Below, in pieces: positions 16,757-24,893 of a DNA stretch of 32,321 bases. The stretch is from Westiellopsis prolifica IICB1 (lineage in GTDB: Bacteria; Cyanobacteriota; Cyanobacteriia; Cyanobacteriales; Nostocaceae): positions 223,947 through 256,267 of the forward strand of contig NZ_NAPS01000001.1 in NCBI RefSeq assembly GCF_004323185.1, read 5' to 3'. The notes beneath the pieces were generated by a model. The model was not told where the DNA came from. It saw only the letters and a program-made list of their open reading frames with translations, and did not search any database. Both the position numbers and the translations under genes were made by a program. Position 1 is the first letter of the stretch. The number at the start of each line of letters is the position of its first letter.

Positions 16757-17671
16757 TCAATCATCATTTTCATTGTTTAGGCGATCGCCACGTTCCAACT
16801 CCCAAAGAATTTGATTACCTTCTCGTCGGACTCGTGAAACAATCCAGTTACGCCAACGCCATTGATCACCACGACTAGTAACAGCACTAGGGTGGACATC
16901 CATTAAATCTGCTAATTCAGAACTAGTAACTAAGTAACCTTTTTCAGCAATTTCGTCAGCAATTCTTAGGGTTTCCACCAAGTTGCGGAGTTGTACTACC
17001 CTCATTTCACGAGGTAATTCTTCATGGGAGAAGGGCGTTGAATGATTCGATGTATCTGTCATATTTATTTCTGATGCAAGGGTACTGATCTCTCGTATGT
17101 TTTTGTTAATTATCATCGATTCGGGATCAGAATCAGATATGCTTGCTACCGTAATATCAGTTGATGTCTGTAAAAAATCATCAAACAAATTGATCTGAGA
17201 AATTTGTTGCAGCGATGGATTTTTTCCACTAGCAAAAGCACGAGCGATCGCATCACAGCGTTCGTTACCTTCGTTACCAGTATGACCCCGGACGTGTTGC
17301 CATTTTACCTGACGACTGTTGAGTTGCTCAAGTTGTTCCAGCAAATCTTGGTTCAGAACAGGATTACCATCTGCTTTTTTCCAGCCTTTTCTTTTCCAGG
17401 TTTTGATCCATTTAGTCACACAGTTAATCAGATACTCGCTATCTGTGTAGAGAGTAATCGGTTCAGTGTGTCCTGATGCTTTTAGGAAAGATAAAGCTGC
17501 GATCGCGGCTTGCATTTCCATTTTGTTGTTAGTGGTTTTAGCAGCAGCATCGCCTATTTCATGAACAGAACCGTCACTGAAATAGACAACAACACCCCAA
17601 CCACCGGGACCTGGGTTGCCGATGCAAGCGCCATCAGTATATATACTTTGAATTGTACGTTGAGAAGACAT
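16757..17671 (-). CDS. rnhA: Ribonuclease HI with extra C-terminal domain
   Basis: 304 residues, about twice the size of E. coli RNase HI. The N-terminal domain (about 1-155) has the full active site: D13 in IYTDGACIGNPGPGG, E52 in NNKMEMQAA, D77 in LYTDSEY, and H130 with D140 in RGHTGNEGNERCD. It cleaves the RNA strand of RNA-DNA hybrids. A low-complexity linker (about 165-215) leads to a C-terminal domain of about 80 residues (VVQLRNLVETLRIADEIAEK; SSELADLMDVHPSAVTSRG; WRWRNWIVSRVRREGNQILW) that reads like a winged-helix or helix-turn-helix. Such extended forms occur in cyanobacteria. The DNA-binding role is inference. Confidence 0.93.
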   Translation of the reverse strand: MSSQRTIQSIYTDGACIGNPGPGGWGVVVYFSDGSVHEIGDAAAKTTNNKMEMQAAIAALSFLKASGHTEPITLYTDSEYLINCVTKWIKTWKRKGWKKADGNPVLNQDLLEQLEQLNSRQVKWQHVRGHTGNEGNERCDAIARAFASGKNPSLQQISQINLFDDFLQTSTDITVASISDSDPESMIINKNIREISTLASEINMTDTSNHSTPFSHEELPREMRVVQLRNLVETLRIADEIAEKGYLVTSSELADLMDVHPSAVTSRGDQWRWRNWIVSRVRREGNQILWELERGDRLNNENDD

Positions 17672-17864
17672 ATTGAAAATATTTTAGGCTTCCCGCAGAG
17701 TAGGAGTAATTAGCAGAGATTTTAATTAAATTCTTTAAAGTGTATCAAAACTTTGTTAATGATCAAGAGTTTTCAGCAGAATACTTCGCTTTCATTTAGC
17801 CCTAACGAATTTTATGTGGCAAAATTCCATGATTCTCTGCGCTTGACTGCGCGATCCTCTGTGT

Positions 17865-18389
17865 TTAATTAATCTCAATGTCAGAGTTTTCTTGAACTTC
17901 CCAACGAAAAAGCCTTGGTAATTGAGTTACATCTAACATATAGTTTCCAACCCACACAAGAATTTCTATCACTAATGTAGTTCTTACCCAAATTAATTCT
18001 TGTTCTGGGCTGATGAGTGTCCAGCCTTGATATAACTGCCAAAAACGGTAGGGCAAGTATAAATAAGGAACCATTACCCACACAACAGAATGGAACTGTC
18101 TTAAGGTCACAAATTCCGATAGTATTTGCAAGCCCAGGATCAGAAAGTAGGAAGCAAACACCATTAAAACGTCATAATAACCCCACACCACACCCCACAA
18201 CAGCATTACTATTAACGGCAAAACTATACCCAGTAATTGCACTGTACCAAACCAGATTTTATACCAACCTGGAAGGACTTCAGGTAAGATCATGGGTTTT
18301 GAATGTCTCCAAGCCCAACCCACAACTACAGTGAAAGATGTCGCAACCAAGAAAAAAAGGATATTTTCTAACAATAAGTAGAGGTTCAT
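17865..18389 (-). CDS. Integral membrane protein, function unknown
   Basis: 174 residues from the chosen ATG, with four or five hydrophobic segments: ENILFFLVATSFTVVVGWAW, FGTVQLLGIVLPLIVMLLWG, VLMVFASYFLILGLQIL, VVWVMVPYLYLPYRFW, and TTLVIEILVWVGNYM. The frame is open further to an ATG at 18473. The additional 28 residues are polar and cross a GCGATCGC site, so I prefer the internal start MNLYLLLEN. I cannot assign a family. The gene is alone on its strand here, 193 bp upstream of rnhA. Confidence 0.65.
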   Translation of the reverse strand: MNLYLLLENILFFLVATSFTVVVGWAWRHSKPMILPEVLPGWYKIWFGTVQLLGIVLPLIVMLLWGVVWGYYDVLMVFASYFLILGLQILSEFVTLRQFHSVVWVMVPYLYLPYRFWQLYQGWTLISPEQELIWVRTTLVIEILVWVGNYMLDVTQLPRLFRWEVQENSDIEIN

Positions 18390-18492
18390 TTTTTGTGCGA
18401 TCGCCTTAGCTGTTCTTCCACAATTATGCTGGTTTTTCGAGGTTTTATAAATCGTGCTTTCCCCGTTCCCCAATCACTTACCGCTTAGACAT

Positions 18493-18687
18493 TCAGAAGG
18501 CACTTATGCTGAGGGCAGAGGGCAGAAGGAACCCACGTTTAAAAACGTGGGATTGAAGCAAGGACGCCGTTTTTCCTCGCGCTATGCGTCTCGAAAAACA
18601 TCTTTTTTTAAATGGGCTTTAAACCCATAACTAAAGTTTTTTTTCAGAGGGCAGGAGACAGAATGCCTTCAGCATAAGTGCCTCCTG
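18493..18687. repeat. Nested inverted-repeat element, MITE-like
   Basis: The outer arms (core AGGCACTTATGCTG at 18498-18511 and its complement at 18670-18683) are 14-bp perfect and about 19 bp with one mismatch. Inside lie a GGGCAGAGGGCAG / CTGCCCTCTGCC pair, a hairpin CCCACGTTT-AA-AAACGTGGG, and ATGGG-CTTTAAA-CCCAT. There is no coding potential. It fills much of the 480-bp gap before the VOC gene; the rest of the gap shows nothing recognisable. Confidence 0.6.
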
Positions 18688-18956
18688 CCCTCTGCCTTTC
18701 TTTGTAACATTTTCATGCCGTATTTAGAACGCAGTGTAAAAGCAGGGCAAGGTATAATTTCCTGATTTGGTACTATACATATTCTAGTTGTTAAAAAAGC
18801 TGTTATTTGCTGAAGAGTTAAGACAAAATGAAATTCAAGTTAAAGTACTAGGTTATTCACGTTACGTTTAATTAATTATCCTGAAAAAATAGTGTAAGCA
18901 TTTTAGAATACTCTGTCTGAAGAAACTAAACTGCATATCTGCGAGGAAAAAAAGCA

Positions 18957-19403
18957 ATGGCAGAGTTTCGCATCATCACTCCACACCTGACTGTTCGCGA
19001 TGCTAAGGCAGCAATTGAATTTTATAAAGCAGCCTTTGGCGCTGTGGAGAAATACAGTATGCCTTCTTTGACAGGTGATGGAATTATGTTTGCCGAATTA
19101 GAAATTGGGAACTCAGTAATATTTTTAAATGATGAATTTCCTGAATATGGGCTAGAATCACCTGCAACTCTCAATGGTTCTCCTGTGACGATTCACTTGC
19201 AAGTCGATGATGCAGACGCTTGGTTTAATCGTGCCATCAGTGCAGGTGCAATAGAAACAATGCCTTTGGATGATATGTTTTGGGGCGATCGCTATGGTAG
19301 ATTAGTTGATCCTTTTGGTCACTATTGGTCGATCGCTAGTCAAATAGGAGATGTATCACGAGAAGAAATGATGCGACAAGCAGCAGCAGAATTGGCTGGT
19401 TAG
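18957..19403 (+). CDS. VOC-superfamily (glyoxalase/PhnB-like) protein
   Basis: 148 residues with the paired beta-alpha-beta-beta-beta layout of VOC proteins: ITPHLTVRDAKAAIEFYKAA with FGAVEK, FAELEIGNSVIFLNDEFPEY, TIHLQVDDADAWFNRAISAG, and GDRYGRLVDPFGHYWSIAS. This is closest to the PhnB-like group, whose members include metal-dependent enzymes and resistance proteins. The usual metal ligands (His/Glu in the first and third modules) are not all evident, so substrate and activity are unknown. A GAGGAAA ribosome binding site precedes the ATG. The TAG stop runs into a heptamer array. Confidence 0.88.
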   Translation: MAEFRIITPHLTVRDAKAAIEFYKAAFGAVEKYSMPSLTGDGIMFAELEIGNSVIFLNDEFPEYGLESPATLNGSPVTIHLQVDDADAWFNRAISAGAIETMPLDDMFWGDRYGRLVDPFGHYWSIASQIGDVSREEMMRQAAAELAG

Positions 19404-19451
19404 TCATTGGTCATTGGTCATTGGTCATTGGTCATTGGTCATTGGTCAATG
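19403..19451 (+). repeat. Heptamer tandem array (GTCATTG)7, STRR type
   Basis: Six perfect GTCATTG copies plus GTCAATG, starting at the G of the VOC gene's TAG stop. A second short array, CCCCGAT, follows at about 19485-19500. Confidence 0.9.
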
Positions 19452-19503
19452 CTTGGTTTTATATTTTCTCCCGTGTCCTCCTTGTCCCCGATCCCCGATC
19501 CCC

Positions 19504-19680
19504 ATCACCTTCTAGTTGCAATGCATCTGGGAATAAAAATGGCAATCCCATTGGTTTACCATTGAGGATCGCTAATGGTGTGCGATCGCTAAACAATGTC
19601 ACCGCATAACCCGCATCAACAAGACCAATACCCAAGTGCAGTCCTGCTTGTCATGCTCCAATAATTGCAATTCGTCGCAT
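19504..19680 (-). pseudogene. Remnant of a StyA-like FAD-dependent monooxygenase
   Basis: Reading leftwards from ATG 19680 gives MRRIAIIGA, a TGA stop, then QAGLHLGIGLVDAGYAVTLF and SDRTPLAILNGKP. This matches the N-terminal FAD-binding start (GAGQAGLxLGxGL) of styrene-monooxygenase-type flavoproteins, in which GGA has become TGA inside the dinucleotide-binding loop. The frame stays open for about 50 more codons and then runs into CCCCGAT repeats; the remaining roughly 350 residues expected for the family are absent. It is therefore both nonsense-mutated and truncated. Confidence 0.75.
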
Positions 19681-19768
19681 ATTTTTATTTGTGTTGTTAG
19701 TTGATTGTTGTTTGGTTTCTTAAACACTTAGAATCAACTACCAAGAAATAACTTGGGATTTCGGATAA

Positions 19769-20095
19769 AAGGATAGGGGTTTGAACTATCAAAAGAAAGG
19801 ACTTCAAAAACTGCTCAAGCGCATTATGCAAGGCGATGTTACCAGACTTGTACTGACTCACAAGGACAGATTGTTGAGATTTGGCGCTGAGTTGGTGTTT
19901 GCTATGTGTGAGGAGTTTGAAACCGAAGTGGTCATTATCAATAAGACCAATGAAGAAATCACATTTGAACAAGAATTAGTGCAGGACATGATTGAACTGA
20001 TTACAGTGTTTTCAGCACGTCTATACGGTTCTAGAAGCAAGAAAAATAAAAAATTGATTGATGGTATGACTCAAGTAGTCAAGGAGGTTGGATAG
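19769..20095 (+). pseudogene. tnpA: Truncated IS607-type serine recombinase (tnpA remnant)
   Basis: Only the C-terminal half remains: GLNYQKKGLQKLLKRI, then VTRLVLTHKDRLLRFGAELV and VFSARLYGSRSKKNKKLIDG, as in IS607 TnpA. The MerR-like DNA-binding part and the catalytic-serine segment (usually YARVSS) are missing; an in-frame TAA stands at 19766. The frame may begin at TTG 19781. The stop abuts the ATG of tnpB directly, the normal IS607 gene order. The remnant cannot encode an active recombinase. Confidence 0.85.
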
Positions 20096-21181
20096 ATGCT
20101 GTTAGGTTTCAAAACGGAACTGAAATTGAATAACCTAAAGCGTACAGCATTTGCAAAGCATTGTGGTGTGGCTCGTCATGCTTGGAATTGGGGACTCAGT
20201 TTGACCAAACAAATCCTTGACCACAATCAAGCAAATCCCGATTCTAAGATTAAATTCCCCAGCGCTATTGACTTACATAAATGGTTAGTAGCATTGGTGA
20301 AATCTGAAAATGAATGGTATTACGAATGTTCTAAAAGTACTCCACAGCAAGCATTGATGGCGTTGCGAGAATCTTGGAAGCGCTGCTTTAATAAAACTGC
20401 TGGAGTTCCTAAGTTTAAAAAGAAAGGTAAGCATGACTCTTTCACACTTGAAGGTACAGTTAAAATCTTAGGCAACAATAAAATTCAAGTACCTGTAATT
20501 GGTGTTCTTAAAACTTATGAGCGATTACCGCAAGTATTAACCAAGTCTTGTACAATATCTCGTCAAGCTAATAGATGGTTTATCAGTTTCAGGTTTGATG
20601 TAGAACCGCAAGATTTAGGCAATACGAGTGTTGTAGGTGTCGATTTGGGTGTGAAGTCTTTGGCTACTTTTAGTACTGGCGAAGTCATTCAAGGTGCAAA
20701 GTCGTACAATAAATATAAATCAAAACTATCCAGAATGCAGTGGTTGAATCGTCATAAAATCATTGGTTCATCTAACTGGAAAAAAGCGCAATTACTAATA
20801 GCTAGATTGCATAGAAAAATCGCTAACATCCGTAAGGATACGTTGCACAAGCTCACAACATTACTAGCCAAGAACCACGGCGTAATAGTCATTGAGAATT
20901 TAAATGTGTCAGGTATGTTAGCTAATCATAAACTGGCTAAGTCTATACAAGATATGGGATTTTTCGAGTTCCGTAGACAGTTAACTTACAAATGCCAATT
21001 GTATGGTTCTAACTTGGTTGTGGTTGATAGATGGTTTCCATCCTCTAAAACTTGTTCAAGCTGTGGAACTAAAAAGGAAACACTCACCTTGAACGAGCGA
21101 GTGTTTGAATGCAATCATTGCGGTTTCGTCATTGACCGTGATTTGAACGCAGCAATCAATTTGAAGAAAATCGCCAGTTAG
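20096..21181 (+). CDS. tnpB: TnpB RNA-guided nuclease, IS607-type
   Basis: 361 residues. The RuvC acids are present: D183 in VGVDLGVKSLATFS, E267 in VIVIENLNVSGM, and D349 in IDRDLNAAIN. A Cys4 zinc finger comprises C320, C323, C339 and C342. The N-terminal recognition part starts MLLGFKTELKLNN and contains STPQQALMALRESWK. TnpB proteins cut DNA next to a transposon-associated motif, guided by an omega-RNA from the element's right end, and thereby maintain the element. The length is slightly short for the family but no domain is missing. The start codon touches the stop of the tnpA remnant. Confidence 0.93.
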   Translation: MLLGFKTELKLNNLKRTAFAKHCGVARHAWNWGLSLTKQILDHNQANPDSKIKFPSAIDLHKWLVALVKSENEWYYECSKSTPQQALMALRESWKRCFNKTAGVPKFKKKGKHDSFTLEGTVKILGNNKIQVPVIGVLKTYERLPQVLTKSCTISRQANRWFISFRFDVEPQDLGNTSVVGVDLGVKSLATFSTGEVIQGAKSYNKYKSKLSRMQWLNRHKIIGSSNWKKAQLLIARLHRKIANIRKDTLHKLTTLLAKNHGVIVIENLNVSGMLANHKLAKSIQDMGFFEFRRQLTYKCQLYGSNLVVVDRWFPSSKTCSSCGTKKETLTLNERVFECNHCGFVIDRDLNAAINLKKIAS

Positions 21182-21260
21182 GCGAGGTTAGCCTGTGGAC
21201 TGGTTGATGCCGACATCTCCAGGTTGAAGCAGGAAGTAAGCATCAAACTACACATGAGTA
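21100..21260 (+). ncRNA. Probable omega-RNA scaffold at the right end of the IS607-type element
   Basis: TnpB guide RNAs overlap the 3' end of tnpB and run into the right end. Here the segment after the stop contains AGGC-GAGGTT-AGCCT-type and TTGATGC / GCATCAA (21204-21210, 21240-21246) stems. Exact ends and the guide boundary cannot be set by eye. Three TGAGTAG copies lie just beyond, at 21254-21290. Confidence 0.4.
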
Positions 21261-21325
21261 GATTGGTCTAATTGTGAGTAGTTATGAGTAGGTCTTATGT
21301 AACGGTAACGGAAAAGCTTTCTTTT

Positions 21326-22984
21326 TCAAAGTACGGTGTGGGATGAATGACGGTTCAAGCTAAACTCATCAAACTTAATTACCTCTGAATCTGGCTCGCG
21401 GGTATCAAAACGATAGCTGCTAACCGTACCCGTAGCTGTATCAAAGATGCTAAAAACTGTTATTTCGTTACTGCTAATATAGGGCATCGGTTGACCATTT
21501 TCAGCTAATATCGGCGCAATTGTAGGTGTGACTGGTTCTAATCCCCAGGGATCACCACTTGGCACATAATCCTGACTTTCCCAGGGTGGTAAATTTTTGC
21601 GTGTAATCTCACCGTATGCAGCACCGTAAGAATTACCGACATTGGAAGTTTCTAAAAAATGCATCCCCGATGGACTGCAAAACCGATTCCATAAATGGGA
21701 ATGACCAAAAAATACTAACTGCACTTCGGCTAGTTCTAATAATGGCAGGACATCGCGAATAATATAGTCTGCTTGTTTGGGATACTCATAACGCACTGCT
21801 TGAATGTTACCAGCTTCATCCCGTTCAATGATCTGTACAGGGTCAGTATAGGCAGGGACAATATTATCACCCAAAGTATGAGGCGGATGATGCAGCATCA
21901 CGACTTTATATTTGGCTTGTTTAAACTCAGGGTTGTTGAGTTCTTGTACTAACCAGTTGTATTGTTCGCTTCCTTTGGCTATTGGTTCGTAGATGTGTTG
22001 TCCGTAACCCCAATTTTCCGGATTGTTTAATTCTAGTTCTGGTTCACCGTATTTTCCTTTATAGTTACCTTCATTAGTAATGTAGCGCCACATATTGGTA
22101 GCATAAAGTACTACTAAACGCACATCACCCAAGCTGGTTGCGTAGTAAGTTTTTCTGTCAGGTAAAGTAAAAATTTCTTCGTAGGTATCGGTATTAAAAG
22201 AATTTTCTTTGAGGGATTTCTCCCCATATAATTTGAGGGCTGCTGTACGGGGAATAGTATCGTTAAATTCTTCGTTTAAGTTACCTGTTTTCCCATACCT
22301 TCCCATGATTTCGTGATTACCAATGCAAGTAAACATGGGTGCATGTTGAATAATTTCCCCGCCTGTGTAGCTTGTTTTTATACCATTATGTTCTAGTTGA
22401 TAATTTGCACAGCCTTGTAAACAGGGAAAAAATGCACCACCGCGATGATCATCAAACCATTCACTGGCGCGGTCAGGAATATTCGCCAAATCACCAGCAA
22501 ACCAAACTGCATCTGGTTGTCCAATTGTTTCTACAACTTTTTGTAAGTTTGCAGCTACCATCGGCTTGATTTGGTGATCAGAGGTGAGGAGAATTTTAAG
22601 TGGTGTATTGGGTACAGGAGTAGGCGCGAGGCTAAACACATCACTACTGACACTTTGATTATCTTCCCGTACACTCGTAACTTGGTAAGCAATTTTGGTG
22701 TTGGGAATTAAACCTGTTACCTCAGCTTCGTGTCTCCAGATGTGACGTAGAACAGGATGTTGATAAATTTGTCCATCTTGGGTTTGATTTGCGACTCTTG
22801 ATAGTTGATCTTCACGAGTGCGGCTAAGTTTAGTTGTTGTGGCTAAAACTTTTGTCGCTAAATTTTCACCATAGAAAACTAGATGTTTGTTACCAGCAAA
22901 TTCGGTAAACCACACAACTCTTACTGAATTTGGAGTTGGAAGTTGTAGAAATGGATCAGTTAATAACTGGGGTGGTGAAGCCAT
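21326..22984 (-). CDS. Metallophosphoesterase, purple-acid-phosphatase-like
   Basis: 552 residues. After an N-terminal beta-rich part (about 1-125, fibronectin-like as in purple acid phosphatases) come the calcineurin-type metal motifs in order: a degenerate first one (LLTSDHQ), WFAGDLANIPD, TCIGNHEIMGRYG, VVMLHHPPHTLG and VFFGHSHLWNRFC. These bind a two-metal centre that hydrolyses phosphate mono- or diesters. The usual first motif is D-x-H; here it reads SDHQ, so the metal site may differ. No signal peptide is evident, suggesting a cytoplasmic protein unless exported by another route. The substrate is unknown. Confidence 0.87.
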   Translation of the reverse strand: MASPPQLLTDPFLQLPTPNSVRVVWFTEFAGNKHLVFYGENLATKVLATTTKLSRTREDQLSRVANQTQDGQIYQHPVLRHIWRHEAEVTGLIPNTKIAYQVTSVREDNQSVSSDVFSLAPTPVPNTPLKILLTSDHQIKPMVAANLQKVVETIGQPDAVWFAGDLANIPDRASEWFDDHRGGAFFPCLQGCANYQLEHNGIKTSYTGGEIIQHAPMFTCIGNHEIMGRYGKTGNLNEEFNDTIPRTAALKLYGEKSLKENSFNTDTYEEIFTLPDRKTYYATSLGDVRLVVLYATNMWRYITNEGNYKGKYGEPELELNNPENWGYGQHIYEPIAKGSEQYNWLVQELNNPEFKQAKYKVVMLHHPPHTLGDNIVPAYTDPVQIIERDEAGNIQAVRYEYPKQADYIIRDVLPLLELAEVQLVFFGHSHLWNRFCSPSGMHFLETSNVGNSYGAAYGEITRKNLPPWESQDYVPSGDPWGLEPVTPTIAPILAENGQPMPYISSNEITVFSIFDTATGTVSSYRFDTREPDSEVIKFDEFSLNRHSSHTVL

Positions 22985-23456
22985 AGATTTTAAATTTAAT
23001 ATTTTCGCGAAGGGTCACGATGCTTGAATCCGCTAATTATTTCGTAATAGGTGATGATGCTGTTAAAGTTTTTAATAACCATAGGATATCATTTGTCATT
23101 TGTAGCGATCGCTGTTATGAGTACTTGAATTACTGAAATGAGAAAGCATTTTGGCATTTTGAGTGAGCAAACTGCGGTTTGCTTACTCATTTTACCGAAA
23201 TGAGAAAACAAACTCCGGTTTGAGAAAACAAACTGCGGTTTGAGAAAGCATTTTGGCATTTTGAGAAAACAAACTGCGGTTTGAGAAAGCAATCTGCCAT
23301 TTTGCTTGGGTATTGATTTATAAAGTAAAAATAAAATCACTAGAAGCAAAACCCTAATCTCTATGGTACTCCGTAGTTTAGGGTAGTTTATAGGAATACC
23401 CGGTATGCGTAAAACTCAGTGGCTTTAGCCCTGAGATATAAGCGACACGAGCGACT
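22985..23456. other. Intergenic region with repeat array and transposon left end
   Basis: It holds the metallophosphoesterase promoter region, the 20/21-bp array described separately, and the left terminal hairpin of the IS605-type element. A minus-strand frame across the array (23089-23349) only repeats the same peptide and is not considered a gene. Confidence 0.5.
23139..23303. repeat. Tandem array of 20-21-bp units (TGAGAAAACAAACTGCGGTT type)
   Basis: Units begin TGAGAAA at 23139, 23201, 23221, 23241, 23262 and 23282. Two sequence types alternate: CAAACTGCGGTT, which is nearly palindromic, and GCATTTTGGCATTT. A 40-base variant unit at 23160-23200 forms a hairpin AGCAAAC / GTTTGCT. There are no spacers, so it is not a CRISPR array. 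Confidence 0.85.
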
Positions 23457-23606
23457 TTAGTCGCTTTCAATCTTTTTAGGTTCTGGTAGTGTGTCAATCC
23501 AATCTTCTATCAATCTTGTCATTGATTGTTCTTTTTGCTCTGCCAATAGCTTTAGCTTATTGAATCTCTTTGGAGTTGTCCTAATTCTGATATACTCGCT
23601 CTTCAT
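23457..23606 (-). CDS. Small ribbon-helix-helix-like protein, antisense upstream of tnpB
   Basis: 49 residues: MKSEYIRIRTTPKRFNKLKL, then LAEQKEQSMTRLIEDWIDTL. A basic beta-strand followed by two helices with a T-x-LIEDWI pattern resembles CopG/Arc-type ribbon-helix-helix DNA binders. I recall such ORFs beside tnpB in cyanobacterial IS605-type elements. It could repress tnpB from the 81-bp divergent promoter region (inference). The stop codon lies in a second perfect hairpin at 23450-23465 (AGCGAC-TTTA-GTCGCT). Confidence 0.65.
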   Translation of the reverse strand: MKSEYIRIRTTPKRFNKLKLLAEQKEQSMTRLIEDWIDTLPEPKKIESD

Positions 23607-23687
23607 ATTGTTTCCTATTTGTTTCCTATCTATGAAACTATATTAATAGGTCGAAAACAAGTAGTAGTTTAGAAGGAAGAGAAAATT

Positions 23688-24893
23688 GTGATAGTTCTAG
23701 AGTACAAAGTTAAAGCCAAGCAATTTCAATACGACGCGATAGACGATGCTATTCGTACTACCCAGTTTATTCGCAACAAATCGATTAGATACTGGATGGA
23801 TGCATCAAGAGAGCAAAAAGTTGATAGGTTCGCACTTAACAAGTATTCCACTGAACTACGCAAAGAATTTCCCTTTGTTTGTGAACTAAATTCGATGGCG
23901 GTACAATCTGCTGCTGAACGTGGATGGTTTGCTATATCTAGATTTTACGATAATTGTAAATCTAAAAAATCTGGTAAAAAAGGCTACCCCCGTTTTCAGA
24001 AAGACTGTCGTTCTGTTGAATATAAAACTTCAGGATGGAAATTACATGCAACTAAAAGACAGATTACTTTTACTGATAAAAAAGGTATTGGCAAACTAAA
24101 GCTTTTAGGAAAATGGGATATTCAATCCTATGATGTCAAAGACATTAAAAGAATACGTTTAATCCGTCGTGCTGATGGATATTACGCTCAATTCTGTGTT
24201 GGGATTGATGTTGTAGATATCCAACCTAAAACAGGGCAGAAAGTAGGATTAGATGTTGGGATTGAAAGTTTCTATTCTGATAGCAACGGGCATCATGAAC
24301 CAAACCCAAAGTTTTTGAGAAAAGCTGAATCATCAATCAAGAAATCTCAAAGACGTATTTACAAAAAGATAAAAGGTTCATCGGGTAGACGTAAAGCAAG
24401 AAAAGTCTACGCCAAAAAACACTTAAAAGTAAGTAGGCAGCGTATAGAACATGCAAAGAGAGTTGCACGTTGCGTAGTCAAGTCTAACGACTTAGTAGCC
24501 TATGAAGATTTAAGAGTTTCCAATATGATTAAAAATCATTGCTTGGCAAAATCAATTAGTGATGCTAGCTGGTATTTGTTTCGGCAATGGATAGAATATT
24601 TTGCTGTTAAGTTTGACAAGATAGCCGTAGCTGTACCACCTCAATACACCAGTCAAAAGTGCAGCAGTTGCGGTATAAATGTCAAAAAATCTCTATCAAC
24701 TCGTAGCCATGTTTGTAGTTGCGGTTGCGAGTTGCATAGAGATACAAATGCGGCAATAAATATTCTGAATCTTGCAAAAGCTAGGGAAGGGCATTCCCAA
24801 AGTAACGCTAATGGACTAGTAACCTCTACTTTGCTTGGTGAAAACCTGGTAGAGCAAGTAACTAGGGTGAAATTAGAATCTCAGTGTCTTTAG
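23688..24893 (+). CDS. tnpB: TnpB RNA-guided nuclease, IS605-type
   Basis: 401 residues with a GTG start behind GAAGGAAGAG. The RuvC residues are intact: D189 in VGLDVGIESFYS, E273 in VAYEDLRVSNM, and D352 in HRDTNAAINIL. Zinc-finger cysteines are C325, C328, C343 and C345. An Arg/Lys-rich bridge-like segment lies at about 215-260. The last five codons and the TAG stop are formed by the right-end hairpin of the element. The gene overlaps the 3' end of the convergent deaminase gene by 32 bp. It differs strongly in sequence from the other tnpB at 20096, so the two are independent arrivals. Confidence 0.94.
   Translation: MIVLEYKVKAKQFQYDAIDDAIRTTQFIRNKSIRYWMDASREQKVDRFALNKYSTELRKEFPFVCELNSMAVQSAAERGWFAISRFYDNCKSKKSGKKGYPRFQKDCRSVEYKTSGWKLHATKRQITFTDKKGIGKLKLLGKWDIQSYDVKDIKRIRLIRRADGYYAQFCVGIDVVDIQPKTGQKVGLDVGIESFYSDSNGHHEPNPKFLRKAESSIKKSQRRIYKKIKGSSGRRKARKVYAKKHLKVSRQRIEHAKRVARCVVKSNDLVAYEDLRVSNMIKNHCLAKSISDASWYLFRQWIEYFAVKFDKIAVAVPPQYTSQKCSSCGINVKKSLSTRSHVCSCGCELHRDTNAAINILNLAKAREGHSQSNANGLVTSTLLGENLVEQVTRVKLESQCL

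Noticed and set aside
23089-23349. 86-residue minus-strand frame with repeated peptide QTAVCFLKMPKCFL
   Set aside because: It is produced by the 20-21-bp DNA repeat. It has no ribosome binding site, and the mixed unit lengths shift the frame, so a conserved protein is unlikely.
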